From contig CAZIZO010000016.1 of the NCBI GenBank assembly GCA_964543905.1, positions 5,269 through 69,268 on the forward strand: a stretch of 64,000 nt of DNA. The letters run 5' to 3'. The translations under genes were made by a program, and so were the position numbers. Shown in pieces: positions 25,877-33,404 of this stretch. The stretch comes from GCA-016699835 sp964543905 (GTDB lineage Bacteria; Planctomycetota; Phycisphaerae; Phycisphaerales; UBA1924). Positions within the stretch are counted from its first letter, which is position 1. Each line of letters begins with the position of its first letter. The notes beneath the pieces are model-generated. The model saw only the letters and a list, made by a program, of their open reading frames with translations. It did no database searches and had not been told where the DNA came from.

Positions 25877-26776
25877 ATGTTTGAGCAACTCAAGCCACTC
25901 CTTGTGTTCATCCTGCCCTCGAGCCTGATCTGCGCGCTCGTGGGGCTGTGGGCGTGGCGAAGGACGCCCGGGCGCCAGGGTGTGGAGGCCGGCGCGACGC
26001 TGGATTCGACCACACGCGACCCCAACCTGCCGCTGGTCCTGCTCGTGCCGGCGCTCCTCATCGCGGGTTGGTCGCTCACGTTGCAGGCGTTCACGTGGCG
26101 TCCGCACTCGACGCTGGAGTGGATGCCGTACGTGGTGGCCGCGAGCGGCGTGGCGGGCATCATCGAGACCCTGCGCGTTCCGGGCTTGGTCATGTGGCTC
26201 GTTCGCATGTCGGCGATCGGGGGCGCGATCTGGGTTCTGGCTCGTTCGTCGATCGAGAATCGATGGAGCGTGGGCGAATCGGCGATGTGGGTCGGCACGG
26301 GCGTCGCGGGCACCCTGGTGCTGTGGGTGGCGTTGGCGAAATCGGCGAGAGAGCGTGGTGGGATGCCGGCATTGCTCTTCGTGATCGCGGGAGCGCTCTC
26401 CGCGGCGGGCATGCTGGCCTCGGGCGAGATCAAGATGCCGATGCTTCTCGGGGGCGTGTGCGCGTGCGTCGGGCCTGGGCTTCTCGTGGCGATGGTTCGG
26501 CCGGCGCACACGATGGGCGCGCTGGCGACGACGCCCGCGCTGGTCGTTGGCGCCCTCTGGTTCTACGTCACGACCTTGGGCGAAACACCGTGGTGGATGG
26601 CGCTCCTGGGCCTCGCGAGCATGTTGATGATCCCCCTCTCGGCGGCTGGCCCGCTTGCTCGTCTGGGCGGGTGGAAGCGGTGGTTCGTGCGGTGCGTCCT
26701 GGTCGCCCTGCCGGGGCTCACGGGCCTTGGCGTGTTGATCGCGCCGCGCGCCGCGCCACCAACCCCGGCGTGGTAG
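25877..26776 (+). CDS. Polytopic membrane protein, unrecognised
   Basis: This unrecognised 299-residue protein starts MFEQLKPLLVF and contains about eight hydrophobic segments, from LLVFILPSSLICALVGLWAW at the N-terminus to VLVALPGLTGLGVLIAP near the C-terminus. Loops are short and the composition is Ala/Leu/Val/Gly. There is no transporter signature, no conserved charged residues within the helices and no soluble domain. It ends 14 bases before smpB and may be co-transcribed with it. I cannot assign a function. Confidence 0.75.
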   Translation: MFEQLKPLLVFILPSSLICALVGLWAWRRTPGRQGVEAGATLDSTTRDPNLPLVLLVPALLIAGWSLTLQAFTWRPHSTLEWMPYVVAASGVAGIIETLRVPGLVMWLVRMSAIGGAIWVLARSSIENRWSVGESAMWVGTGVAGTLVLWVALAKSARERGGMPALLFVIAGALSAAGMLASGEIKMPMLLGGVCACVGPGLLVAMVRPAHTMGALATTPALVVGALWFYVTTLGETPWWMALLGLASMLMIPLSAAGPLARLGGWKRWFVRCVLVALPGLTGLGVLIAPRAAPPTPAW

Positions 26777-26790
26777 CCAATACTTGTGTG

Positions 26791-27282
26791 ATGGGCAAGG
26801 GCAAGGACAAACCCGCCGACGATCGCACGATCGAGAATCGCAAGGCGCGGTTCGACTACGAGATCCTGGAAACCCTTGAGGCCGGGATCGCCCTGCGCGG
26901 GTCGGAAGTCAAGAGCGTGCGTCAGGGGCACGTCTCGCTCGCGGAGGGGTGGGTCAGGCCGCAGGGCTCGCCGCCGGAACTCCTGCTGTATGGCGTGAAT
27001 ATCGGGGAATACGGCCCCGGGGGTCCGGTGGGCAGCATGGGGCAGCACAAGCCGACCCGCACGCGCACCCTGCTCGCCCACAAGCGGGAGATCGCCAAAC
27101 TCGCCCGGCAGGTCGCGGAGAAGGGCCTCACGATCGTGCCGCTGAAGATGTACTTCAAGAACGGCTACGCGAAGGTGCTGATTGGGCTCGCGCGGGGCAA
27201 GACGCAGCACGACAAGCGCGACAGCATCGCGAAGCGCGAGGCGAAACGGGATATCGATCGAGCGATGTCCCGGAAGCGGTGA
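26791..27282 (+). CDS. smpB: SsrA-binding protein SmpB
   Basis: This 163-residue protein partners tmRNA in trans-translation to rescue stalled ribosomes. The family signature is clear: IENRKARFDYEILETLEAGIALRGSEVKSVR at the N-terminus, the KIGKEIAKLA-like TLLAHKREIAKL and YFKNGYAKVLIGLARGK. The basic C-terminal tail (KREAKRDIDRAMSRKR) enters the mRNA channel. Length is normal. The start is ATG at 26791; a GTG one codon upstream is equally possible. It converges on the tryptophan dioxygenase gene. The tmRNA gene is not in the window. Confidence 0.96.
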   Translation: MGKGKDKPADDRTIENRKARFDYEILETLEAGIALRGSEVKSVRQGHVSLAEGWVRPQGSPPELLLYGVNIGEYGPGGPVGSMGQHKPTRTRTLLAHKREIAKLARQVAEKGLTIVPLKMYFKNGYAKVLIGLARGKTQHDKRDSIAKREAKRDIDRAMSRKR

Positions 27283-27317
27283 AGCGGCCTCGCGCCGTCA
27301 CGGGCAGGAGCGCTCGA

Positions 27318-28193
27318 TCAGCCCCCCACTTCCTTGATCTCCGTGCGGACATCCCAGAGTTCGGGGAAGAAGACGTCGTCCATCAGGTTGCGAAGGTACG
27401 GCACGCCGGCGGTGCCGCCGGTCCCGCGCTTCATGCCGATGACTCGGCTGACGACCTTGAGGTGGCGATAGCGCCAGAGGGCGTATTGCTCGTCGATGTC
27501 CACGAGTTTCTCGCACATCTCGTAGGCGTCCCAATGCATGCTGGGATTCTCGTAGACGTGTTTGAACGCCGCGAGGACGCCCTCACTGGGTACATGGCGC
27601 TTCGTGACATCGCGCTCCACCACCTCGCGAGGAATCGGGTGCCCCTTGCGGGCCATCCAGCGCAGGAACTCGTCATAGAGGCTGGGCGCCTTGAGCGCCG
27701 CCTCGACCTGGGCGTGGACGCGAGGGTTGTGCTTGAAGACGGCGAGCATGCGCTCGTCCTTGTTGCCCATGATGAACTCGATGATGCGGTTCTGGAAACT
27801 CTGCACGCCGCTCGCCGGACCCAGGACGTGGCGGAACTGCACATACTCGCTCGGGGTCAGCGTCGCCAGCACGCTCCACTGGCTCATGAGTTGCGACTGG
27901 ATGTGCTTGACGCGCGCGAGGATCTTGAACGTGGCTTCGAGATGGTCCGCCCGGATGAGCCGCAGCGCCTCACCCAACTCATGGATCACGAGTTTGAACC
28001 ACAGTTCGCTCGTCTGATGCTGGATGATGAAGAGCAACTCGTCGTGGTGCTGGGGGTGCGAGAGCGGGTGCTGGGCGCTGAGCACACGATCGAGGTCGAG
28101 GTAGGTGCCGTAGTCCAGTTTGCCATGCAGGTCGGTCTTCAGCCCGGGGTCCATGGCGTGTCGATTGGCGGGATCGTGGGGTTGGGTCGGCAT
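27318..28193 (-). CDS. kynA: Tryptophan 2,3-dioxygenase
   Basis: This 291-residue heme enzyme opens the indole ring of L-tryptophan to N-formylkynurenine, the first step of the kynurenine pathway. Diagnostic stretches are LDYGTYLDLDRVL, HHDELLFIIQHQTSELWFKL (heme pocket and substrate binding), SFQNRIIEFIMGNKD and the C-terminal YRHLKVVSRVIGMKRGTGGT. That last stretch carries the proximal His and the GTGG loop over the substrate. Length fits bacterial TDO. I chose MPTQPHDP at 28193 as the start. No kynureninase or formamidase is adjacent. Confidence 0.95.
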   Translation of the reverse strand: MPTQPHDPANRHAMDPGLKTDLHGKLDYGTYLDLDRVLSAQHPLSHPQHHDELLFIIQHQTSELWFKLVIHELGEALRLIRADHLEATFKILARVKHIQSQLMSQWSVLATLTPSEYVQFRHVLGPASGVQSFQNRIIEFIMGNKDERMLAVFKHNPRVHAQVEAALKAPSLYDEFLRWMARKGHPIPREVVERDVTKRHVPSEGVLAAFKHVYENPSMHWDAYEMCEKLVDIDEQYALWRYRHLKVVSRVIGMKRGTGGTAGVPYLRNLMDDVFFPELWDVRTEIKEVGG

Positions 28194-28292
28194 GGCGTGT
28201 CCTCGATCGCGGAGCGCGAAGGGACAGCCTAGGTTCAAGGAAATGACCACGCCGCGGCGAGGCGTGGCGGAGGTCTCTCGGAACTCCTCGTT

Positions 28293-28562
28293 CTACGGGC
28301 CCACATCCATCATCGAACCCGCCCGTGCCGTCGCGGCGGGCGGGGATGTCTGTCCATACGGCCAGGCGGCGAGCGTGGTGCTCCCGTCGCCCGCCCGTGC
28401 GGGGATGACCACCGACCGCGACGAGTAGTACCGATCACGCTCGCTGGACGAACAGCCGAGGAGCGAGCACAACGAACCGCCCAACGCGGCGAGTCCCAAC
28501 AGACCCGCGACCGCACGACGAACGGACATCCTTCGAAGGTCAGATTCGACATCCTGGCTCAT
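28293..28562 (-). CDS. Small putative lipoprotein
   Basis: This 89-residue protein has a basic N-terminus (SDLRRMSVRR), a hydrophobic segment (AVAGLLGLAALGGSLCSLLGC) and a plausible lipobox ending LLGC at about residue 37. Ser/Arg/Tyr-rich and Pro/Ala-rich residues follow with no recognised domain. It would be a lipid-anchored envelope protein. ATG at 28562 or 28529 could be the start; the second gives a more compact signal peptide. Function is unknown. Confidence 0.6.
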   Translation of the reverse strand: MSQDVESDLRRMSVRRAVAGLLGLAALGGSLCSLLGCSSSERDRYYSSRSVVIPARAGDGSTTLAAWPYGQTSPPAATARAGSMMDVGP

Positions 28563-28962
28563 GGCAGAGGCTTCTCCCGCTCCCACACATTCCGGCGTAC
28601 TTCTATCGACCGAGTTGGGGTGTGTCGTGGCTCCCGATCGCCCCACCCCCCCACAACGGGGATGGCTTGATCGGCGTGTCCCACCTGTGCGGCGCCTGTT
28701 CTCGGACTTTGGGTGCGTGGACCCGAGGTGCACGGGCTCTCGGCCCATGCACCGGGACTTGTCCATCGTGTGGCCCTTCTGAGATCGATCCGCATCGGAA
28801 TCCCCTTGGTTGCAGGGAGTTGGACGCGGACTTCACCCCTTTGATCCATGGGGTGTTTTATGGATTGCACGGGCGTGTTTGACGGCAAATGTTCAGGTTG
28901 TACGATGCAGACTCGGGGCGGGAGCCCCGCGTCGAGGCCACATACCGACAGGAATCCGAACC
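28563..28962 (+). other. Intergenic region with divergent promoters
   Basis: These 400 bases separate the lipoprotein (minus) from the sugar isomerase-like gene (plus). The last 90 bases carry a good promoter and a short GC hairpin (CGGGGCGGGAGCCCCG, 28914-28929). The rest shows no gene or repeat that I recognise. Confidence 0.5.
28879..28906 (+). promoter_or_regulatory. Putative sigma-70 promoter of the isomerase-like gene
   Basis: TTGACG (28879-28884), a 16-base spacer and TACGAT (28901-28906) lie 57 bases upstream of the ATG. The flanking sequence is AT-richer than the coding regions. Confidence 0.5.
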
Positions 28963-29841
28963 ATGAAGTTTGCCCTGAGCACGATCGCTTGCCCGGATTG
29001 GACCCTCGATGAGATCGCCTCGAAGGCGGGCGAGTGGGGTTATCAGGGCGTCGAGTTGCGCACGTTTGGCAACGGGACGACGCAGTTCGCGTGTGATCCG
29101 GCGCTCACATCGTTCGCGAAAGCGCGAGCGATGTTTGACCGCGCGGGGCTCTCGATCGCATGCCTCGCGACCGGCGTGCGGTATGACGATCCGGTCACGC
29201 CGCCCGTGATCGGATACGTCATCGGCGACCATGAGGCGAGCGTGCGGGAAACCAAGAGCGCGGTGGAGATGGCGCAGCGTCTGGGGTGTCCGTTCGTGCG
29301 CGTGTTCGCCTTCGAGGTGATGGGCAGCGAAACACGATCCCGCGCGCTCGCGCGGATCTGCGAACGCCTGCGCAAGGGGCTGGACACGGCCCGCAACACG
29401 GGCGTGCGGCTGCTCATCGAGAATGGCGGGTCGTTCGGCACGGCCGCGGACCTGGCGGAGATCGTCGATCGGTGCGCGAGCCCGCTCCTGGCAACGGCGT
29501 ACCACGTGGGCGTGGGCGCCCGCGCGGGGGACACCCCGGGCAACGCGTTCAACGTGCTGGGCGAATCGCTCGCGAGCGTGAAACTCAGCGACTACCACGA
29601 CGGAAAGCCGTGCATGCTGGGCTCGGGCGAAACGCCCAATCAGATCGCGGTCGAGGCGCTCGCCCAACTGAACTACGACGGCTGGGTCGTGTACGAGTAT
29701 CCGCGGGCATGGTTGAATGGCGAGGAGGCGCCGCTCGCGGACCCGAGCGAAGTCTTGGCGGCGGCGGCGCGGACGATGTTCTCGTGGATGGGCGCCACAT
29801 CGAACGCGCGACGGCACGCGCGGGCACGCGCGGGGGTCTGA
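28963..29841 (+). CDS. Sugar phosphate isomerase/epimerase-like TIM-barrel protein
   Basis: This 292-residue protein of the xylose isomerase-like TIM-barrel superfamily (AP endonuclease 2 fold) begins MKFALSTIACPDWTLDEIASKAGEWGY. It shows barrel strands GVELRTFG, FVRVFAFEV, LLIENGGSF (metal-ligand Glu), SVKLSDYHDG (Asp/His ligands) and WVVYEYPRAW (final Glu). Such enzymes isomerise or epimerise sugars or sugar phosphates, often in inositol or rare-sugar breakdown; the substrate is not identifiable here. It is the single gene behind its promoter. Confidence 0.85.
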   Translation: MKFALSTIACPDWTLDEIASKAGEWGYQGVELRTFGNGTTQFACDPALTSFAKARAMFDRAGLSIACLATGVRYDDPVTPPVIGYVIGDHEASVRETKSAVEMAQRLGCPFVRVFAFEVMGSETRSRALARICERLRKGLDTARNTGVRLLIENGGSFGTAADLAEIVDRCASPLLATAYHVGVGARAGDTPGNAFNVLGESLASVKLSDYHDGKPCMLGSGETPNQIAVEALAQLNYDGWVVYEYPRAWLNGEEAPLADPSEVLAAAARTMFSWMGATSNARRHARARAGV

Positions 29842-29854
29842 TCGCGGCGGGCTG

Positions 29855-30793
29855 TCACGTGGCGTCGATCAACTCGAACCATTCTCCCTTGCGCCGGACC
29901 TTGCGAATCGGGTTGCCCGGCTCGTGGTCGAGGACGAGCGTCCAGTCGCGGTCCGCCGCTTCGCTCAAGAACCAGGTGCGGGAGATCATGCTCGTGTAGG
30001 GCTCGACGTCGTAGCCGAGGCTGTAGGCGGCCCCCACATGGGCGGCGGTGGGCATCACGTCCGGGGTGAAGACGATGGTGTCGCCCTTGGAATCGGTGAA
30101 CATCATCGCCTGCTGGCCCCAGGTGTGCCCGGGAACGAGGAAGACGAAGAGCCCGGGCGCGATCTCGGTCGAGCGCTGCTCGATCGTGAGGCGGGGGAGT
30201 TCGCCGCGATCGGGGATGTGCCCGGTGATGTAGGGACGGGGCGAATCGATGAGTGTGAGTTGGGGGCGGATGGGCTCCAGGTGATCGCGGAAGTAGGTGC
30301 GTGTCATGACGCTGCGATTGGCGAGGGCGTCGTTCCATTCGCGCTGCTGGGCGAAGATGACGGCATTGGGGAACGCGAGTTTCACTCCGTGCTCGCCCGC
30401 CGTGCCCGGGCCGACCCAATCGGGCGATTCGCCCTGGCGGCAGAGGCGGGTGAGCCCGCCGGCGTGGTCGAAGTGGAGGTGGGTGGTCGTGATGAGGTTG
30501 ATGTCGTCGGGACGGCAATCCACCTCGTGCAGGGCGTCGAGGATGGAACGATCTTCGAGGGCGAAGATCTCTCGACTTTTGGGGTCCATCTTGTTGCCCG
30601 TCCCGACTTCGAGGAGGATGCGCTTCCCGCCACCTTCGAGGAGGAGGCAGTTGTGCTGGACGGTGATTCGGCCTTTGTCGTCGATCGGGACGGACTTGGA
30701 CCAGACGACGCGAGGGACCAGGCCGAACATGGAGCCGCCGTCGAGGCGGAACTGGGCGGCGCGGAGGAGGCGCCATGAATAGCGGACGCACAT
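29855..30793 (-). CDS. MBL-fold metallo-hydrolase
   Basis: This 312-residue metallo-beta-lactamase-fold hydrolase has the binuclear metal motif T-H105-L-H107-F-D109-H110 (THLHFDHAGG), a further His in VPGHTWGQQ and a metal-bridging Asp in IVFTPDVMPTAAH. The core is preceded by NCLLLEGGGKRILLEVGTG. This branch covers quorum-lactonase-like and other esterase activities, but substrate cannot be assigned. The start is ATG at 30793 (MCVRYSWRLL). It is transcribed divergently from the globin-like gene and converges on the isomerase-like gene. Confidence 0.88.
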   Translation of the reverse strand: MCVRYSWRLLRAAQFRLDGGSMFGLVPRVVWSKSVPIDDKGRITVQHNCLLLEGGGKRILLEVGTGNKMDPKSREIFALEDRSILDALHEVDCRPDDINLITTTHLHFDHAGGLTRLCRQGESPDWVGPGTAGEHGVKLAFPNAVIFAQQREWNDALANRSVMTRTYFRDHLEPIRPQLTLIDSPRPYITGHIPDRGELPRLTIEQRSTEIAPGLFVFLVPGHTWGQQAMMFTDSKGDTIVFTPDVMPTAAHVGAAYSLGYDVEPYTSMISRTWFLSEAADRDWTLVLDHEPGNPIRKVRRKGEWFELIDAT

Positions 30794-30955
30794 GGTCGAG
30801 GATAGCGAGGCCGGTGAAGTCCGAGTTGGGGCCCGAACAGGCGGCAGGATCGGTATGGCAGGCGTGGTCGGCGCGAAAACGAGTGGCCGGGCGTGCGGAC
30901 TCAACAGTCCGCGGATGACGGTCGATGAATCGCGACCTGCTGCAACGGAGAGAGA

Positions 30956-31378
30956 ATGGACCGAATTCAAGCCCATCGGATAGTCGCGGTGTTCCGGTTG
31001 TTTGAGCCGTGCGGGGAGGCGTTCCTGGCGCGGGTGATGCTCCGCCTGGCGGATCGATCCCCGGGGGTACGGGCGCTGTTTCCGGCGGACCTGTCGGCCC
31101 ACTCTCCGGCGCTCTTCCAGACCCTGCGGCAGATCGTGGGGAATCTGCACACGTTCTCGAAGTTGGAGCCGGGGCTTGCGCGCTTGGGTGGCGAGTTGGC
31201 GCGGCGCGGAGTCTCAGCGTCGCACATGGCGGCGGTGCGTGTCGAGTTCATCGCGACGATGCGCGAGTTGGCGGGGTTGGATTGGAGCGAGCAGATCGAG
31301 CGGGACTGGGACTTCGCGCTCAAGGCCGTCGCGGGCGCGCTGCTGCGGGGGGCGGCGGAGCACCGGAGGGCGGCGTAG
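30956..31378 (+). CDS. Globin-fold protein lacking the proximal histidine
   Basis: This 140-residue protein matches bacterial single-domain globins in length and pattern: FEPCGEAFLARVMLRLADRSPGVRALFPADLSAHSPALFQTL covers helices A-E. In the F-helix, family members read LGRRH..YGV...HY with His as proximal heme ligand. Here the aligned segment is LGGELARRGVSASHM, placing Leu81 at the heme-ligating position. Heme binding by the classical mode is therefore doubtful, and it may be a non-heme globin-like sensor. The ATG has a GGAGAGAG Shine-Dalgarno. The aspS gene follows 54 bases later. Confidence 0.75.
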   Translation: MDRIQAHRIVAVFRLFEPCGEAFLARVMLRLADRSPGVRALFPADLSAHSPALFQTLRQIVGNLHTFSKLEPGLARLGGELARRGVSASHMAAVRVEFIATMRELAGLDWSEQIERDWDFALKAVAGALLRGAAEHRRAA

Positions 31379-31432
31379 GTCCCGAGGCATTGGCCCGGCT
31401 CCTATACTCGCCCTTTTCGGGAACCACGCACC

Positions 31433-33280
31433 ATGCTCATCCGCACGCACAACTGCGGCGAACTCCGCGACTCGCACGTCGGCCAGACCGTCCGCCTCAA
31501 CGGTTGGGTCAATGCATATCGAGGACACGGCACGGGGCTGGTGTTCCTCGATCTGCGTGACCGCTACGGCTTGACCCAGGTCGTCTTTGACGGCGAAGAC
31601 CTGCCCAAGGACGTGCTGGACAAGGCCGACCATCTCCGCAACGAAGACGTCGTTGCCATCGAGGGCAAGGTGCGCATCCGCGTTGGCGGCGAGAACCCCA
31701 AACTGAAGACGGGGAAGATCGAGGTCGTGGTCTCGAAACTGGAAGTTTTGAACAAGACCGATCCGCTGCCGTTCCTTCCCGACGACAATCCGAGCGGGGG
31801 GAAACTGCCCAACGAAGAGTTGCGGTTGACGCATCGCTACATCGACCTGCGCCGCCCGAGCATGCAGGCGATCCTCGCGGCGCGGCACAAACTCTACCAG
31901 ATCACGCGGCGCTACTTCGACGAGAACGGCTTCCTGGAAGTCGAGACGCCCATCCTGTACAAGAGCACGCCCGAGGGGGCGCGCGAGTTCGTCGTGCCGA
32001 GCCGGAACATCCCCGGAAACTGGTATGCCCTGCCGCAGAGCCCGCAACTCTTCAAGCAGATCCTGATGGTGGCGGGCGCGGATCGCTACATGCAGATCTG
32101 CCGATGCTTCCGGGATGAGGACCCGCGCGCCGATCGGCAGGCGGAGTTCACGCAGATCGACTTGGAGATGGCCTTCGTGCGTCGCGAGCAGGTGATGAGC
32201 ATGATGGAGGGGTTCGTTCGCCGCCTGTGGAAGGAGATGGTGGGCTACGACGTCCCTCCGATGCCGCGCATGACCTATCGCGAGGCGATGGAGCGATTCG
32301 GGATCGATCGCCCGGACACGCGCTATGGCCTGGAGATCAAGGACATCTCGGAGATCGCCGCCAAGACGGAGGTGGCGTTCTTCAAGGAGGCGCTCGCGAA
32401 GGGCGCGGACCGGCCGAAGTTCAACAGCAAGCGGGGGGTGGTGAAGGCCCTCGCCGTCCCGGGCGGGGCGGAGAAGATCACGCGCAAGATGAGCGACGGG
32501 TACACCCCCTTTGTCAAGGCGTTCGGGGCCGGGGGGGTGGCGGTCGTGAAATACACGGCGAACGGGCTGGAGACGGGGATCGCGAAGTTCCTGGAGCCGG
32601 TGAAGGGGGAACTGGTCGCGGCGCTGAACCTCAAGCCCGGGGACAGCGTGCTGTTCATCGCCGACGCCTACGCGATATGCACCAAGGCGTTCGGCGAACT
32701 TCGCCAGCAGGTGGCCCGCGACATCGGGATCGTGCCCAAGCCGGGGGCCGAGGGCGGTCCATGGAACTTTTTGTGGGTCGTTGACTTCCCGATGTTTGAG
32801 AAGAACAAGGAGACGGGCAAGTGGGTCGCGATGCACCACCCCTTCACCAGCCCCAACGACGATCAGATGCAGGCGTTCCTCGACGCCGACCCTGAGAACG
32901 ACGACGTGATCGAGAGCATCGTGTCCGCCGGGTACGACGTGGTGCTCAACGGGCAGGAGATCGCGGGAGGTTCCATCCGCATCCACGATCGCGCGGTGCA
33001 AAGCAAGGTCTTCAAGTTGCTGGGGATGACGCCCGAGTCCGCGAAGGAAAAGTTCAGTTTCCTCCTAGAAGCGCTTTCGTATGGCGCCCCGCCCCACGGC
33101 GGGATTGCGTTCGGGCTTGATCGCCTGGTCATGAACTTTGTCGGCACGAGCAACATCCGCGACGTGATCGCCTTCCCCAAGACCCAGATCGGGCAGGACC
33201 TGATGACCGGCGCGCCCGGGCCGGTCACCGATGCCCAGTTGCGGGATGTGCACGCGGCGAAGATCGTGCCGGGACGGTGA
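31433..33280 (+). CDS. aspS: Aspartate-tRNA ligase (Asp/Asn type)
   Basis: This 615-residue class IIb aminoacyl-tRNA synthetase has an OB-fold anticodon-binding domain (about 1-105, with VGQTVRLNGWVN). It then has a catalytic core with motif 2 RCFRDEDPRADRQAEFTQIDLEM and motif 3 GIAFGLDRLVM, and a bacterial GAD insertion (about 290-420). Length fits the bacterial, often non-discriminating, form. Whether it also charges tRNA-Asn depends on gatCAB, which is not in the window. The codon following ACGCACC is ATG at 31433. A tRNA-Asp gene is present at 48.8 kb. Confidence 0.97.
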   Translation: MLIRTHNCGELRDSHVGQTVRLNGWVNAYRGHGTGLVFLDLRDRYGLTQVVFDGEDLPKDVLDKADHLRNEDVVAIEGKVRIRVGGENPKLKTGKIEVVVSKLEVLNKTDPLPFLPDDNPSGGKLPNEELRLTHRYIDLRRPSMQAILAARHKLYQITRRYFDENGFLEVETPILYKSTPEGAREFVVPSRNIPGNWYALPQSPQLFKQILMVAGADRYMQICRCFRDEDPRADRQAEFTQIDLEMAFVRREQVMSMMEGFVRRLWKEMVGYDVPPMPRMTYREAMERFGIDRPDTRYGLEIKDISEIAAKTEVAFFKEALAKGADRPKFNSKRGVVKALAVPGGAEKITRKMSDGYTPFVKAFGAGGVAVVKYTANGLETGIAKFLEPVKGELVAALNLKPGDSVLFIADAYAICTKAFGELRQQVARDIGIVPKPGAEGGPWNFLWVVDFPMFEKNKETGKWVAMHHPFTSPNDDQMQAFLDADPENDDVIESIVSAGYDVVLNGQEIAGGSIRIHDRAVQSKVFKLLGMTPESAKEKFSFLLEALSYGAPPHGGIAFGLDRLVMNFVGTSNIRDVIAFPKTQIGQDLMTGAPGPVTDAQLRDVHAAKIVPGR

Positions 33281-33323
33281 GCGTCGTCCTCCGGGACGAT
33301 CGGGCAGACGATCGCACAAGAAA

Positions 33324-33349
33324 GCGGCCCGGTCTTTCGACCGGGCCGC
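33324..33349 (-). terminator. Terminator between aspS and the dockerin-repeat gene
   Basis: GCGGCCCGGTC (33324-33334) pairs perfectly with GACCGGGCCGC (33339-33349). On the minus strand the hairpin is followed by TTTCTT, serving the repeat protein. It may also slow transcription from aspS. Confidence 0.72.
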
Positions 33350-33404
33350 GTGTCCTCGCACTTGACACCACCGATGTCACCCGAACTCTGCGGCGTCCGC
33401 GCGA

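Noticed and set aside
26949..28232. 427-codon frame spanning smpB and antisense kynA
   Set aside because: Crosses two genes with clear families and shows no domain of its own.
29280..29999. 237-codon alternate plus-strand frame over the isomerase gene
   Set aside because: Shifted frame of a well-supported TIM-barrel gene; Arg/Gly-rich with no motif.
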